38,850 nt of DNA, taken from contig CAMQVI010000010.1 of the NCBI GenBank assembly GCA_947038195.1, positions 1 through 38,850 on the forward strand, written 5' to 3'. The first letter of the stretch is position 1, and each line of letters starts with the position of its first letter. The DNA is from an uncultured Brevinema sp. (GTDB lineage Bacteria; Spirochaetota; Brevinematia; Brevinematales; Brevinemataceae). The position numbers and the translations under genes were made by a program. The notes beneath the pieces are model-generated. The model worked only from the letters and a program-made list of their open reading frames with translations, did no database searches and was not told the DNA's origin. Shown here piece after piece: positions 31,990-38,850 of this stretch.

Positions 31990-33603
31990 TTGAGTACAAC
32001 ATTCGACTTAGACAAAACGTTTTCAGATCTAAATCTACCCGCTGATATTCAGCGCGCTATTGATGATATGGAATATGTCAACCCCACCCTAATCCAGTCC
32101 AAATCTCTTCCCGTCATTCTTGACGGTAATGATATCGTTGGACAAGCTCATACCGGTTCTGGTAAAACTATAGCCTTTGGTATTCCCGCCTTGATGTGCC
32201 TCGATATGGATGCTTACCATACTCAAGTATTGGTTATGTGCCCCACAAGAGAGCTCGCTAACCAAGTAGCCGAAGAAATCGGTAAAGTAGGAAAGCATAT
32301 TTCTAAACTAAAAATAGTACCCGTTTACGGTGGTACTTCTATTGACAGACAAATTAAATCCCTTAAAAGAGGGGCTCATATTGTTGTAGGAACACCTGGA
32401 CGTATTTTAGATCATTTAGATAGAGGAACTATTTCTCTCGATCGTATTTCTATGGTAATCTTAGACGAAGCCGATCGCATGTTAGACATGGGATTTGTTG
32501 ATGATATGAAAACCATCTTATCCAATTCCCCTTCCGACAGACAAACTATCATGTTTTCTGCTACGATGCCTAAACCTATTTTAGAAATTGCTAAAAAGTT
32601 CCAAAAAAACCCTATTAATATCCATCTGGAAAATTCTCAGCTTACAGCGCCTAGAGTGGAGCAATTCTCTTTAGATATAGGAGAAAGCCAAAAATTAGAA
32701 GCAACTCTTAGTATTCTAAAAATAGAAAATCCTCGTTTAGGGCTCATTTTTTGTAACACAAAAAGAAAAACAGACGAAGTGGTTTCTGCTTTACAAGCTA
32801 ACGGTATTTTTGCCGATGGTCTTCACGGAGATATGAAACAAGCTCAAAGAGATTCTGTTCTTCATAAATTTAGACAAGGTACTATCGAAATCCTCGTAGC
32901 TACAGATGTGGCTGCTCGTGGTTTAGACGTGGATGATATTGATCTTGTTATTAACTATGATTTCCCTCAAGACCCAGAACAATATGTACACCGTATTGGG
33001 CGTACCGCTCGTGCTGGTCGTGAAGGTAAAAGTTATGCTTTTATAGGACGTAGAGATCGTTATCAATTAAAAATTGTTCAACGTCTTACGAAATCCGAAC
33101 CCACCCTAATGCGTATCCCTTCTCATAAAGATGTAGAAAAAATACAAAATCAACGTATGATAGAAAAACTTACTAAATTAGCAGATCATGAAGATATTGG
33201 TAACTATGTCTCTAAAATAGAGGACTGGGCTAGTATCGCTGATCTAGAGCCTACTCGATTGGCTGCTGCCCTTCTTAAAATGATGACAGAAGATAGAAAT
33301 GGCACCAATGACAAGAAAAAGAAAAAAGTAGATGGTTCTTTCGCTAATACAGGCGCCGAAGCTGGTATGGTAAGATTCTTTATGAATGTAGGTCGCTTGA
33401 ATAGAACAGCTCCTAGAGAAATTGTTCAAGCTCTTGTTCGTGAGTGTGGTATTACTGGTTCTGATATTGGTAAAATCAACATCTTCGATAAATTTACTTT
33501 CTTTGAAGTGAGTGAAGCAAAAGCTGAGGAAGTCTACTTAGGTATCCAAAAAGCTAGAGTTAGTGGTATATCTGTAAACGTAGAACCTGCTAATAGAAAA
33601 TAA
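31990..33603 (+). CDS. DEAD-box RNA helicase with DbpA-type C-terminal RNA-binding domain
   Basis: ATP-dependent RNA helicase, probably for ribosome assembly or cold adaptation. Seen: Q-motif (about 10-38), Walker A AHTGSGKT (53-60), PTREL (85-89), TPGR (135-138), DEAD (159-162), SAT (190-192), a second RecA domain with HRIGRTARAGREG, and at about 460-537 a DbpA/CsdA-like RRM (VRFFMNVGRLNRTAPREI, FFEVSEAKAE). Family knowledge: this RRM binds 23S rRNA hairpin 92 in DbpA. 537 residues, longer than DbpA (about 460) owing to an insert before the RRM. The start is TTG at 31990 with AAGGAG eight bases upstream. A strong terminator follows. Confidence 0.9.
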   Translation: MSTTFDLDKTFSDLNLPADIQRAIDDMEYVNPTLIQSKSLPVILDGNDIVGQAHTGSGKTIAFGIPALMCLDMDAYHTQVLVMCPTRELANQVAEEIGKVGKHISKLKIVPVYGGTSIDRQIKSLKRGAHIVVGTPGRILDHLDRGTISLDRISMVILDEADRMLDMGFVDDMKTILSNSPSDRQTIMFSATMPKPILEIAKKFQKNPINIHLENSQLTAPRVEQFSLDIGESQKLEATLSILKIENPRLGLIFCNTKRKTDEVVSALQANGIFADGLHGDMKQAQRDSVLHKFRQGTIEILVATDVAARGLDVDDIDLVINYDFPQDPEQYVHRIGRTARAGREGKSYAFIGRRDRYQLKIVQRLTKSEPTLMRIPSHKDVEKIQNQRMIEKLTKLADHEDIGNYVSKIEDWASIADLEPTRLAAALLKMMTEDRNGTNDKKKKKVDGSFANTGAEAGMVRFFMNVGRLNRTAPREIVQALVRECGITGSDIGKINIFDKFTFFEVSEAKAEEVYLGIQKARVSGISVNVEPANRK

Positions 33604-33617
33604 TTATTAATTATCTA

Positions 33618-33650
33618 AAAGAGTCGATGTGAATCGGCTCTTTTTTTTTA
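33618..33650 (+). terminator. Terminator of the DEAD-box helicase gene
   Basis: GAGTCGAT / ATCGGCTC hairpin (one G-U pair) with a four-base loop and a run of nine T. Confidence 0.9.
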
Positions 33651-33745
33651 CGGTGTTTATAAATTTTTGATAGTAGTATCATAAAAACAAAAAACAATCC
33701 GATATTTATTGAAATAATAAAATTGTGTAATTTAAAGAGGCTTTT

Positions 33746-34396
33746 ATGGCTAAAATCTACAAGAATCCTAATCCCCCAGCAAAGAAAAACCTACCTGTTT
33801 CGGATTCTAATCCTATTTCTGAGCAAAGTGAACAAAGTGCGCCTGTAGGAACAGCCCCTGTGGTAGCCCCCCCTGCAGCTGTTCCTGTAGATACTTTTGT
33901 ACTACCCGTAGCTCATGTGGTGCCTTTGGAAGAGTTTGATACTCTTTTACAAAAAGCAAACGATCTCCTCGAAAAAGAACAATTAATGGATGCTTTGTCC
34001 TTGCTGTTGAATTTAGAAGTTACCGATTTTGAGCATATTCAAGTACATGAATTATTAGCAGATACCCTTTTAAGATTAAATCAGCTCAATCTCGCCAAAG
34101 AACAATTACAAATATGCGTTCAACTTTTACAAAAAACTCAAACAAGTGATATTTTTAGTTTGAAAGATTTTGATCAGATTTTAGAAGAAGCTGGAGATTT
34201 GGAAGACTTAGAGACGAAGTTTGATCATTTGTTAGAAACGAAAGTTACGAATGATAACTTTTTAGAGGGAACAAAATTAGCCTTAGGTATTGCTACTCAT
34301 CATATGGCAGAAAGCCGTTATGAAGAGGCTGAAAAATTATTAATAGGGTATAGAGATCAATACCTTGCATTTTTAGAAGCAGAAGAAGAGGAGTAA
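33746..34396 (+). CDS. Unknown protein with a Pro/Ala/Val-rich N-terminus and TPR-like helices
   Basis: 216 residues without signal peptide or membrane segment. Seen: a Lys/Pro-rich start (MAKIYKNPNPPAKKN), an Ala/Pro/Val linker (about 30-60), then helical repeats with TPR-like spacing (about 65-205): LLQKANDLLEKEQLMDALSL, HELLADTLLRLNQLNLAKEQ and HHMAESRYEEAEKLLIGYRD. The C-terminus is acidic (EAEEEE). It resembles cytoplasmic scaffold proteins found near spirochaete morphogenesis genes, but no family can be named. It shares its terminator with the convergent OM-barrel copy 2. The ribosome site AAAGAGG precedes the ATG. Confidence 0.75.
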   Translation: MAKIYKNPNPPAKKNLPVSDSNPISEQSEQSAPVGTAPVVAPPAAVPVDTFVLPVAHVVPLEEFDTLLQKANDLLEKEQLMDALSLLLNLEVTDFEHIQVHELLADTLLRLNQLNLAKEQLQICVQLLQKTQTSDIFSLKDFDQILEEAGDLEDLETKFDHLLETKVTNDNFLEGTKLALGIATHHMAESRYEEAEKLLIGYRDQYLAFLEAEEEE

Positions 34397-34417
34397 TCCT
34401 CCCTATAAAATAATAAA

Positions 34418-34446
34418 ACACCACCTGATTTTTAGGGGGTGTTTTT
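34418..34446. terminator. Bidirectional terminator of the duplicated block, arm 2
   Basis: ACACCACCT / AGGGGGTGT hairpin, the same structure as at 23757 but with one arm changed (GGTGG to GGGGG), followed by T runs on both strands. It ends OM-barrel copy 2 and the TPR-like gene. Confidence 0.8.
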
Positions 34447-34481
34447 TATTATCATTAATGTACTATTCTTAAAGTGGGATA

Positions 34482-35108
34482 TTAAAATGCTATCCCTAAC
34501 GTTATTCCACCTGTAAGTCCATGGGTTAGATCCAATCCTACAAAAGTATAGTAATAAGAAAGATCTGCACCTATGAGAAAACCAAAATTTCTATTTAATT
34601 GATATATAGCTCTCATATTTACTGTAGCACCAATACTAAAAATCCAACCACTTGCATAGCTATCTTTATCAGCAACATATTGATTATATATCCCTGATAA
34701 GAATGCTGTATTTATACCAACGAGCCACCCTTTTTGATTACTATCTATTTTTTTATAAACCCAATTTCCATATCCTATACCAACTATTACAGATACTCCT
34801 GAAAATATATTTTTAGGAGTAGGCTCTATAACAGGCATTAAAACATTCCAAACTACATAGAGATAATTATTTGAATTTGGTTTTAATATTCCAAATATTT
34901 CTAAAGAAACAGAAGATAAAAGTCCACCATCCCCCTCAAAATATCCTCCACCTAGGATAGATGTGCTTAGTCCAAGACCCACAGTATCTGATTTGAATTT
35001 TTTATTAGGATCTTTGCTTACTGTTTTAGTGGGTGTATCTTTTTTCTCCACTTCTTGTCCTATGAGTGGACTAGCTATGAGTAAGCTCAACAGTAATATT
35101 TTTTTCAT
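34482..35108 (-). CDS. Exported beta-barrel-like outer-membrane protein, copy 2
   Basis: 208 residues, about 90% identical to the protein at 23091-23717 and with the same signal peptide (SPLIGQ end) and linker. About 21 residues differ. Thirteen of them lie in the last 37 residues, e.g. YYTFVGLDLTHGLTGG against YYHSFTGLDPADGFTSG, so the terminal strands and a probably exposed loop have diverged while residues 27-102 are unchanged. That pattern suggests diversifying change at one end or replacement by recombination. The start follows AAAGGA about ten bases upstream. Function unknown. Confidence 0.75.
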   Translation of the reverse strand: MKKILLLSLLIASPLIGQEVEKKDTPTKTVSKDPNKKFKSDTVGLGLSTSILGGGYFEGDGGLLSSVSLEIFGILKPNSNNYLYVVWNVLMPVIEPTPKNIFSGVSVIVGIGYGNWVYKKIDSNQKGWLVGINTAFLSGIYNQYVADKDSYASGWIFSIGATVNMRAIYQLNRNFGFLIGADLSYYYTFVGLDLTHGLTGGITLGIAF

Positions 35109-35212
35109 TTTTTCTAATTCCTTTAGAGAATAGCCCGAAGGGTGCTAGCTACGAACGCTAGAGAGACTATTGTCTAATACAGAATTATTCTATGAAAATT
35201 CTGTATTCCTAT
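35109..35212 (-). promoter_or_regulatory. Extended structured leader of OM-barrel-like copy 2
   Basis: 104 bases separate -10 and ATG, against 30 in copy 1. The extra 74 bases contain TACAGAATT / AATTCTGTA (about 35177-35206), AGACTATTGTCT-type and CTAGC / GCTAG stems, and a CCC-TTC-GGG hairpin just ahead of the AAAGGA site. Together these could hide or expose the ribosome site, a possible RNA-level switch. Confidence 0.45.
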
Positions 35213-35241
35213 ATTATACTCTTTTTTTTTAATTAATACAA
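35213..35241 (-). promoter_or_regulatory. Promoter of OM-barrel-like copy 2 with a poly-A9 spacer
   Basis: On the minus strand, -35 TTGTAT (35236-35241), 17-bp spacer with nine A, -10 TATAAT (35213-35218). One A fewer than copy 1 gives the optimal 17-bp spacing, so copy 2 is predicted to be the stronger promoter at present. Confidence 0.75.
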
Positions 35242-35280
35242 TAGATTTTATTATCAATCCCCTCTTTCGACTATCCTTCT

Positions 35281-35470
35281 TTTCTCAACATTAGGATATA
35301 GCGAGAGAGGGCGGGGCGTCCGAACCACTCCAAACGCAAACAGGAGGTTTGCCTTTGGAGTGGGGGATTTTTAAGGGGTGTTCCTACCTCTTAAATGGCG
35401 GGATTGTTTAGAAATAAACGAACGTAAGTAAGATTTATTTCTTAGGTATCGCCAGTGATACCCTTATGAA
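35281..35470. other. Multi-hairpin intergenic region (candidate non-coding RNA)
   Basis: No credible ORF. Three hairpins in a row: 35325-35363 (two 17-base arms with one mismatch and a five-base loop AGGAG), 35410-35442 (AGAAATAAA / TTTATTTCT) and 35445-35462 (GGTATC / GATACC). It is more GC-rich than the surroundings and lies 70-250 bases downstream of the orphan minus-strand promoter at 35542-35570. Alternatives are a decayed mobile element or untranslated leader of OM-barrel copy 2. Confidence 0.45.
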
Positions 35471-35541
35471 AAAAAAAGATTTTTTCACCCTATCATCTTC
35501 TCCAATATAGCTATTTTATAAGATTTTATTTGTTATCCATA

Positions 35542-35570
35542 ATTATATATTGTCTATATATACTTGTCAA
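35542..35570 (-). promoter_or_regulatory. Orphan consensus promoter downstream of the helicase gene
   Basis: On the minus strand, perfect -35 TTGACA (35565-35570), 17-bp spacer, perfect -10 TATAAT (35542-35547), only 18 bases past the helicase stop. The next gene on this strand starts 430 bases away and has its own promoter, so the direct product is probably the hairpin-rich RNA of 35281-35535. Confidence 0.75.
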
Positions 35571-35587
35571 GGATGGGGGGATTATTC

Positions 35588-38395
35588 TCAGTCGATAGCT
35601 GGGGACTCTTTTATATAGTTATTACTATCTTGGTTTAGGGTTTTATAGTCGCTTTTTAGTTGCATTGTATTTTTACAAGAACCATTAGTATAGTTACTAC
35701 AACCAAAAAACTTTTCTTTGGAATTGCTATTGGTACGCTCTATCATTATTCCTTTGCATTTTGGGCAAGAAATAAACTCATCATCTATCATCACCGCATT
35801 ACCGAGATTACTGCGTCCTGGGCAGTGCTGAAATTCACAATCTCCATATTGTTCTTTAGTGGATTTATTTTGTCGTAAAATGATGCGTCCTGTCTTACAG
35901 TAGGGGCATTTGTGGTTTATGTTGATGGAGTCTTGTAAGCTTAAAAATTTAACATTTTTTAGATTTTTAATTTCTTCGATAAATTCGGAGGGGTTAGCAT
36001 TCGATGCCATGAGAATCGTGTGGGTCCTAGTGCGGGTTAGCGCTACATAAAAAAGGCGACGTTCTTCTGCATAAGAATAATTTTCGCTCCCTTCAATAAG
36101 GTATTTGAAAATAGGGTCAGACTCCATTTTATTAGGAAAACCAGAGAGATGATTTTTATTATTAATCACAAAAACTAAATCTGCTTCGGAGCCTTTAGAA
36201 CGGTGTATCGTCCTATATTCAAAATCAATATTGGGGTATGCGTGGTGGCTTAGTTTTATAATTTGTGTACTGGTGGCTAAATTTTTTTTTAACAGAAATC
36301 CTACATCTTGTTCTTTTTTACCGAGTAAACCAGAGTGTTTTAGGTCTGAATTATTCCTTCCTAAAATCAATACCGATTTAATATCTAGCGTGGGATTACT
36401 TAGTACATTTTCCAGAGCAAGGATAAATCGAGAGTATAAACTATCTTTAGAAAAGGTATCAGCAAATTCCTTATACTCAGCTACAATAAGGGGGTTTTTT
36501 AGGGATTTTTTAGAGTTTACTCTTTTAACAAATTGTTCGGGATTTTTTTGAATAAATTGGGCTGAAATTAGAGCCAATTCTTGAGAATGTCTGTAGGTTT
36601 GGGATAAGTCTAATCTATTACACTCCAAAACATAATTTTTAAAGTGGGTAAATATATTGATATTACTTCCTGCAAATCGATAGATTGATTGCCAGTCATC
36701 TCCAATAGCTGTGAGGGTGGAATTGTGTTGTTTCAGTAGTGCGTTGATAAGTTGGAAACGTAAAAACGAGGTGTCTTGAAATTCATCAACAAATACGTAT
36801 TTATAGGGATGCGTATGTTCTACCATAGAGATAGCGTTAATAAGCATATCATTAAAATCAATACAAGATGTCGATTTCAAATGAGCTTCGTAGTGCTTAT
36901 AATAGCGTTCAAAGATAGCAAAAAACAAGGTGTTACGCTTATATAAATAAGGGGGGATATCAGAATCATCTTCAATATTTTTATGTAAATCAGAAATATC
37001 TTTTTCTATATATCCATTCCCTTTATATAAGCTCAAAAAAGTCTTGAGATTTTTCAAGAAAGAAATAAAGGGGGCTTTATTTTGGATTGCATCGATATTT
37101 TGTTGTAGTTTTTCTATACTGGGAGCTTGGGATTTTACTTGGTGTTCTCCTAGTCGTTGCGTTAGAATATCCCAAAAATCTTCATTAATAAATTCATAGA
37201 AATAGGTAGTAATCAGGGTGCTTTCGTTTTCTTCATGAAGACGTATTTTGTGATTCATCTCTGTTATATAACTAGGAGTAAGTCCTACTAAACGATTAGA
37301 AGCATTTTTTAATACTCCGAAATGTTCAATCCATATATCGTATTTTGGGAGATAAAAATCGGGTTTATAAGAAAATTCTGTACTGGGGTAAGGTTTTTCA
37401 TATTCGTATTCAATACCATTAAGAAATAAGTAATTGGCGATAACAAGCTCACCTAAACTCTTAACGATTTCCCCTTGTATTGTTTCGATACGTCCCGAGG
37501 GAGGGGTAAATTTATCTTCCCAATGCTGTTTTAAAGTCTCCATTTTGATGTGTTGCGTTTGTCTTAATAGATCTCCTAAGTTCTCAAAGTCGCTCAGGTC
37601 AGGTAAGGGATACAAATAGTAAGCAAAATATTTCAAAATATCACTCGCTAGCTTACTATCCTTAAGTAAACTGGCTAAAAAACTTTCTTGAAACTTTTTT
37701 TCTGAGTTCTCATCATATACATGAAAAACGCTATCGCTAGTTTTAGTATAAATATCCATACCCAGTTTATGAAAAGTCACGGCATCAATATTTAAGTCTA
37801 TATTTTCAAATCGTTCTTTGATTTCTCTAGCTATTTTCTTATTAAAGGAGAGTACAAGAATGTCTTTTGGGTTAATTCCTTTTTTCACAAGATAGAGGAT
37901 ATTAGCAATAATCGTAAGTGTTTTACCACTGCCAGCACTAGCAACAATGAGATTTCTATTGTCGACTCTAACCGCTATCTCTCTTTGTTCTTCTGTGAGG
38001 GATTTAGATTCTATGGAGTCAAAAAGATCTTTAAAGAGAATAAGCTCTTCGCTTACATATTTATCATTTCTACTCTTGAAAGAGTCTGTGATGTCTATTT
38101 GGTGGGATTGAAATTGTTGATAAATCTTGTAATTAGGGTATTTGTCGGAGATTTTTATGTTTTTGAAAAAATCCTTGGTCTCATGCCAGATGGTAACAAG
38201 CTCATCAATCCCACTACTTGTTAAATATTTACCTTGCCACTCTTCTAGTTTTGTTATAAATTGTTGACACTTCCCTAGATTTTCTTGAAAGAGCTGTTTT
38301 TGGTACTCTACATGTTTTTTATGGGTGCTATGGATATACAAACATCCTGCTGTGGTGGTAGCAGCTATAATGATAGGGGGAATCATAAAAACCAT
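35588..38395 (-). CDS. UvrD/HelD-like helicase with N-terminal membrane anchor, inserted nuclease-like domain and zinc ribbons
   Basis: 935 residues. Seen: a hydrophobic N-terminal segment (about 3-20, IPPIIIAATTTAGCLYI); a helical region; superfamily 1 helicase Walker A AGSGKT (154-159) and Walker B VDEFQDT (536-542), plus YRHSQELA and a late VALTRTRTHTILM motif. Between them lies an insert with GELVIANYLFLNGIEYEYE, KPDFYLPKYDIW and IEHFG (E316, D346, E357), like a restriction-endonuclease fold, and STLITTYFYEF. Two topoisomerase-type zinc ribbons follow (C830, C833, C853, C858 and C877, C880, C899, C907). Helicase IV is the closest relative. Start choice: the ATG at 38395 after AGAGAGG; the longer reading from 38440 lacks a site. 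Role inferred: DNA repair or defence at the membrane. Confidence 0.87.
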   Translation of the reverse strand: MVFMIPPIIIAATTTAGCLYIHSTHKKHVEYQKQLFQENLGKCQQFITKLEEWQGKYLTSSGIDELVTIWHETKDFFKNIKISDKYPNYKIYQQFQSHQIDITDSFKSRNDKYVSEELILFKDLFDSIESKSLTEEQREIAVRVDNRNLIVASAGSGKTLTIIANILYLVKKGINPKDILVLSFNKKIAREIKERFENIDLNIDAVTFHKLGMDIYTKTSDSVFHVYDENSEKKFQESFLASLLKDSKLASDILKYFAYYLYPLPDLSDFENLGDLLRQTQHIKMETLKQHWEDKFTPPSGRIETIQGEIVKSLGELVIANYLFLNGIEYEYEKPYPSTEFSYKPDFYLPKYDIWIEHFGVLKNASNRLVGLTPSYITEMNHKIRLHEENESTLITTYFYEFINEDFWDILTQRLGEHQVKSQAPSIEKLQQNIDAIQNKAPFISFLKNLKTFLSLYKGNGYIEKDISDLHKNIEDDSDIPPYLYKRNTLFFAIFERYYKHYEAHLKSTSCIDFNDMLINAISMVEHTHPYKYVFVDEFQDTSFLRFQLINALLKQHNSTLTAIGDDWQSIYRFAGSNINIFTHFKNYVLECNRLDLSQTYRHSQELALISAQFIQKNPEQFVKRVNSKKSLKNPLIVAEYKEFADTFSKDSLYSRFILALENVLSNPTLDIKSVLILGRNNSDLKHSGLLGKKEQDVGFLLKKNLATSTQIIKLSHHAYPNIDFEYRTIHRSKGSEADLVFVINNKNHLSGFPNKMESDPIFKYLIEGSENYSYAEERRLFYVALTRTRTHTILMASNANPSEFIEEIKNLKNVKFLSLQDSININHKCPYCKTGRIILRQNKSTKEQYGDCEFQHCPGRSNLGNAVMIDDEFISCPKCKGIMIERTNSNSKEKFFGCSNYTNGSCKNTMQLKSDYKTLNQDSNNYIKESPAID

Positions 38396-38499
38396 TTTCG
38401 TCCTCTCTTTATTAATACAATAATATTCTACTCTAAGCACCTAATAGTTTTTTTAAGAATTTTTGAGTGAGAATCTAGCTTAGTCCAATTTTCCAGGAA

Positions 38500-38850
38500 T
38501 TATTGGGTAAAGTTTTTGAAGCTACCGTTTTTTTCTAAAAATTTCACTTCTGGCTCTAAGAGTACATTGAATTGCTCTTTTACGGTTTTTTGAATATGGG
38601 TGATTAAATCTAAAATATCTTGAGCCTTGGCATTATCGACATTTACGATAAATCCTGCGTGTTTGTCGGATACTCCAGCTCCTCCTATCCTAAAGCCTTT
38701 TAAGCCAGCATCGGTGATTAGTTTACCCGTGAAGTGCCCTTGTGGTCTTTTGAAAGTGCTTCCAGCAGAGGGGAACTCTAAGGGCTGTTTTTCTGTTCTT
38801 TGTTCTGTAAGCTCATCTATTTTTTGCTTAATAATACTTTTATCGTTTTT
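38500..38850 (-). CDS. murB: UDP-N-acetylmuramate dehydrogenase MurB, C-terminal part (gene runs off the window)
   Basis: The last 116 residues of MurB, which reduces UDP-GlcNAc-enolpyruvate to UDP-MurNAc in peptidoglycan synthesis. Translation gives [15 protein letters not shown], then [40 protein letters not shown] and a final [10 protein letters not shown], all typical of the MurB C-terminal (substrate-binding) domain. The S-A-G-S-x-F-K-R-P and G-x-L-I-x-D-A-G-L-K-G motifs are intact. The stop is TAA at 38500-38502. The start and FAD domain lie beyond the right edge. It ends about 105 bases before the helicase start on the same strand. Confidence 0.95.
   Translation of the reverse strand, partial: KNDKSIIKQKIDELTEQRTEKQPLEFPSAGSTFKRPQGHFTGKLITDAGLKGFRIGGAGVSDKHAGFIVNVDNAKAQDILDLITHIQKTVKEQFNVLLEPEVKFLEKNGSFKNFTQ

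Larger units (their letters stand above)
34412..35252 (-). repeat. Inverted duplication, arm 2 (OM-barrel-like gene with promoter and terminator)
   Basis: Minus-strand counterpart of 23020-23787. The -35 to -10 region, coding sequence and terminator are preserved. Arm 2 is about 74 bp longer because of extra hairpin-rich leader after ATACAGAATT. The breakpoints fall just after the TPR-like gene (34396) and just before the structured region at 35281. Confidence 0.85.

Noticed and set aside
35460-35510. 17-codon GTG frame in the orphan transcript (about 35433-35486 on the minus strand)
   Set aside because: Very short, with no clear Shine-Dalgarno at a suitable distance; not enough to call a leader peptide.

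Overview
The window looks like chromosomal DNA of a low-GC, double-membrane bacterium, most probably a spirochaete. Support: an Mla-type (MCE) lipid transport set, OM-barrel-like secreted proteins, a DUF115/Maf-type protein typical of flagellated spirochaetes, a FlgM-like small protein next to yraN, and a BatE-like TPR/SH3 membrane protein. A Brevinema-type spirochaete would fit the base composition and gene content, but this is inference. I see no rRNA, tRNA, CRISPR array, transposase or phage gene.

Layout. (1) 0-4.4 kb, minus strand: two tandem 603-codon genes that each fuse a FakA-like DAK2 kinase to a FakB-like DegV fatty-acid-binding domain. The 3' remnant of a third copy lies between them, followed by a structured intergenic block. 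(2) 4.4-15.95 kb, minus strand: a close-packed run of 13 genes, rpsF-ssb-rpsR-membrane protein-rplI-dnaB-mlaE-mlaF-mlaD-DegT aminotransferase-CNNM/CBS x2-RlmD-like methyltransferase. A consensus promoter and a candidate S6:S18 leader precede it, a terminator follows it, and I see no strong internal terminator. It joins translation, replication, outer-membrane lipid traffic and ion efflux. (3) 16-20.2 kb, plus strand: a LysM/M23 envelope peptidase, a truncated MalY/PatB aminotransferase, and an overlapping 904-residue exported protein with a peptidase-MA-like domain. (4) 20.2-24.3 kb: two paralogous cupins, a cytosine-poor repetitive stretch, a SAM methyltransferase, an HXXEE membrane protein, a small OM-barrel-like protein (copy 1) and a secreted 145-residue protein. 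(5) 24.6-29.3 kb, plus strand: yraN, flgM-like, a thioesterase, PAP2, DUF115, an MBL-fold hydrolase and a BatE-like protein, with several overlapping ends. (6) 29.3-31.6 kb, minus strand: two exported ankyrin-repeat proteins. (7) 31.9-34.4 kb, plus strand: a DbpA-like DEAD-box helicase and a TPR-like protein. (8) 34.4-38.85 kb, minus strand: OM-barrel-like protein copy 2, a structured intergenic region with an orphan consensus promoter, a membrane-anchored UvrD/HelD-like helicase with an inserted nuclease-like domain and zinc ribbons, and the 3' end of murB.

Recurrent themes are recent duplication (DAK2-DegV, CNNM/CBS, cupins, ankyrin proteins, OM-barrel proteins) and frequent sigma70-type promoters with near-exact 17-bp spacing. 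The two OM-barrel copies are inverted repeats of about 0.8 kb flanking a 10.6-kb segment. Their promoters differ by one A in a poly-A tract between -35 and -10, which suggests phase-variable expression. The other strongest leads are the duplicated, recombining fatty-acid-kinase fusions with unlike operators, and the orphan promoter facing a multi-hairpin block.
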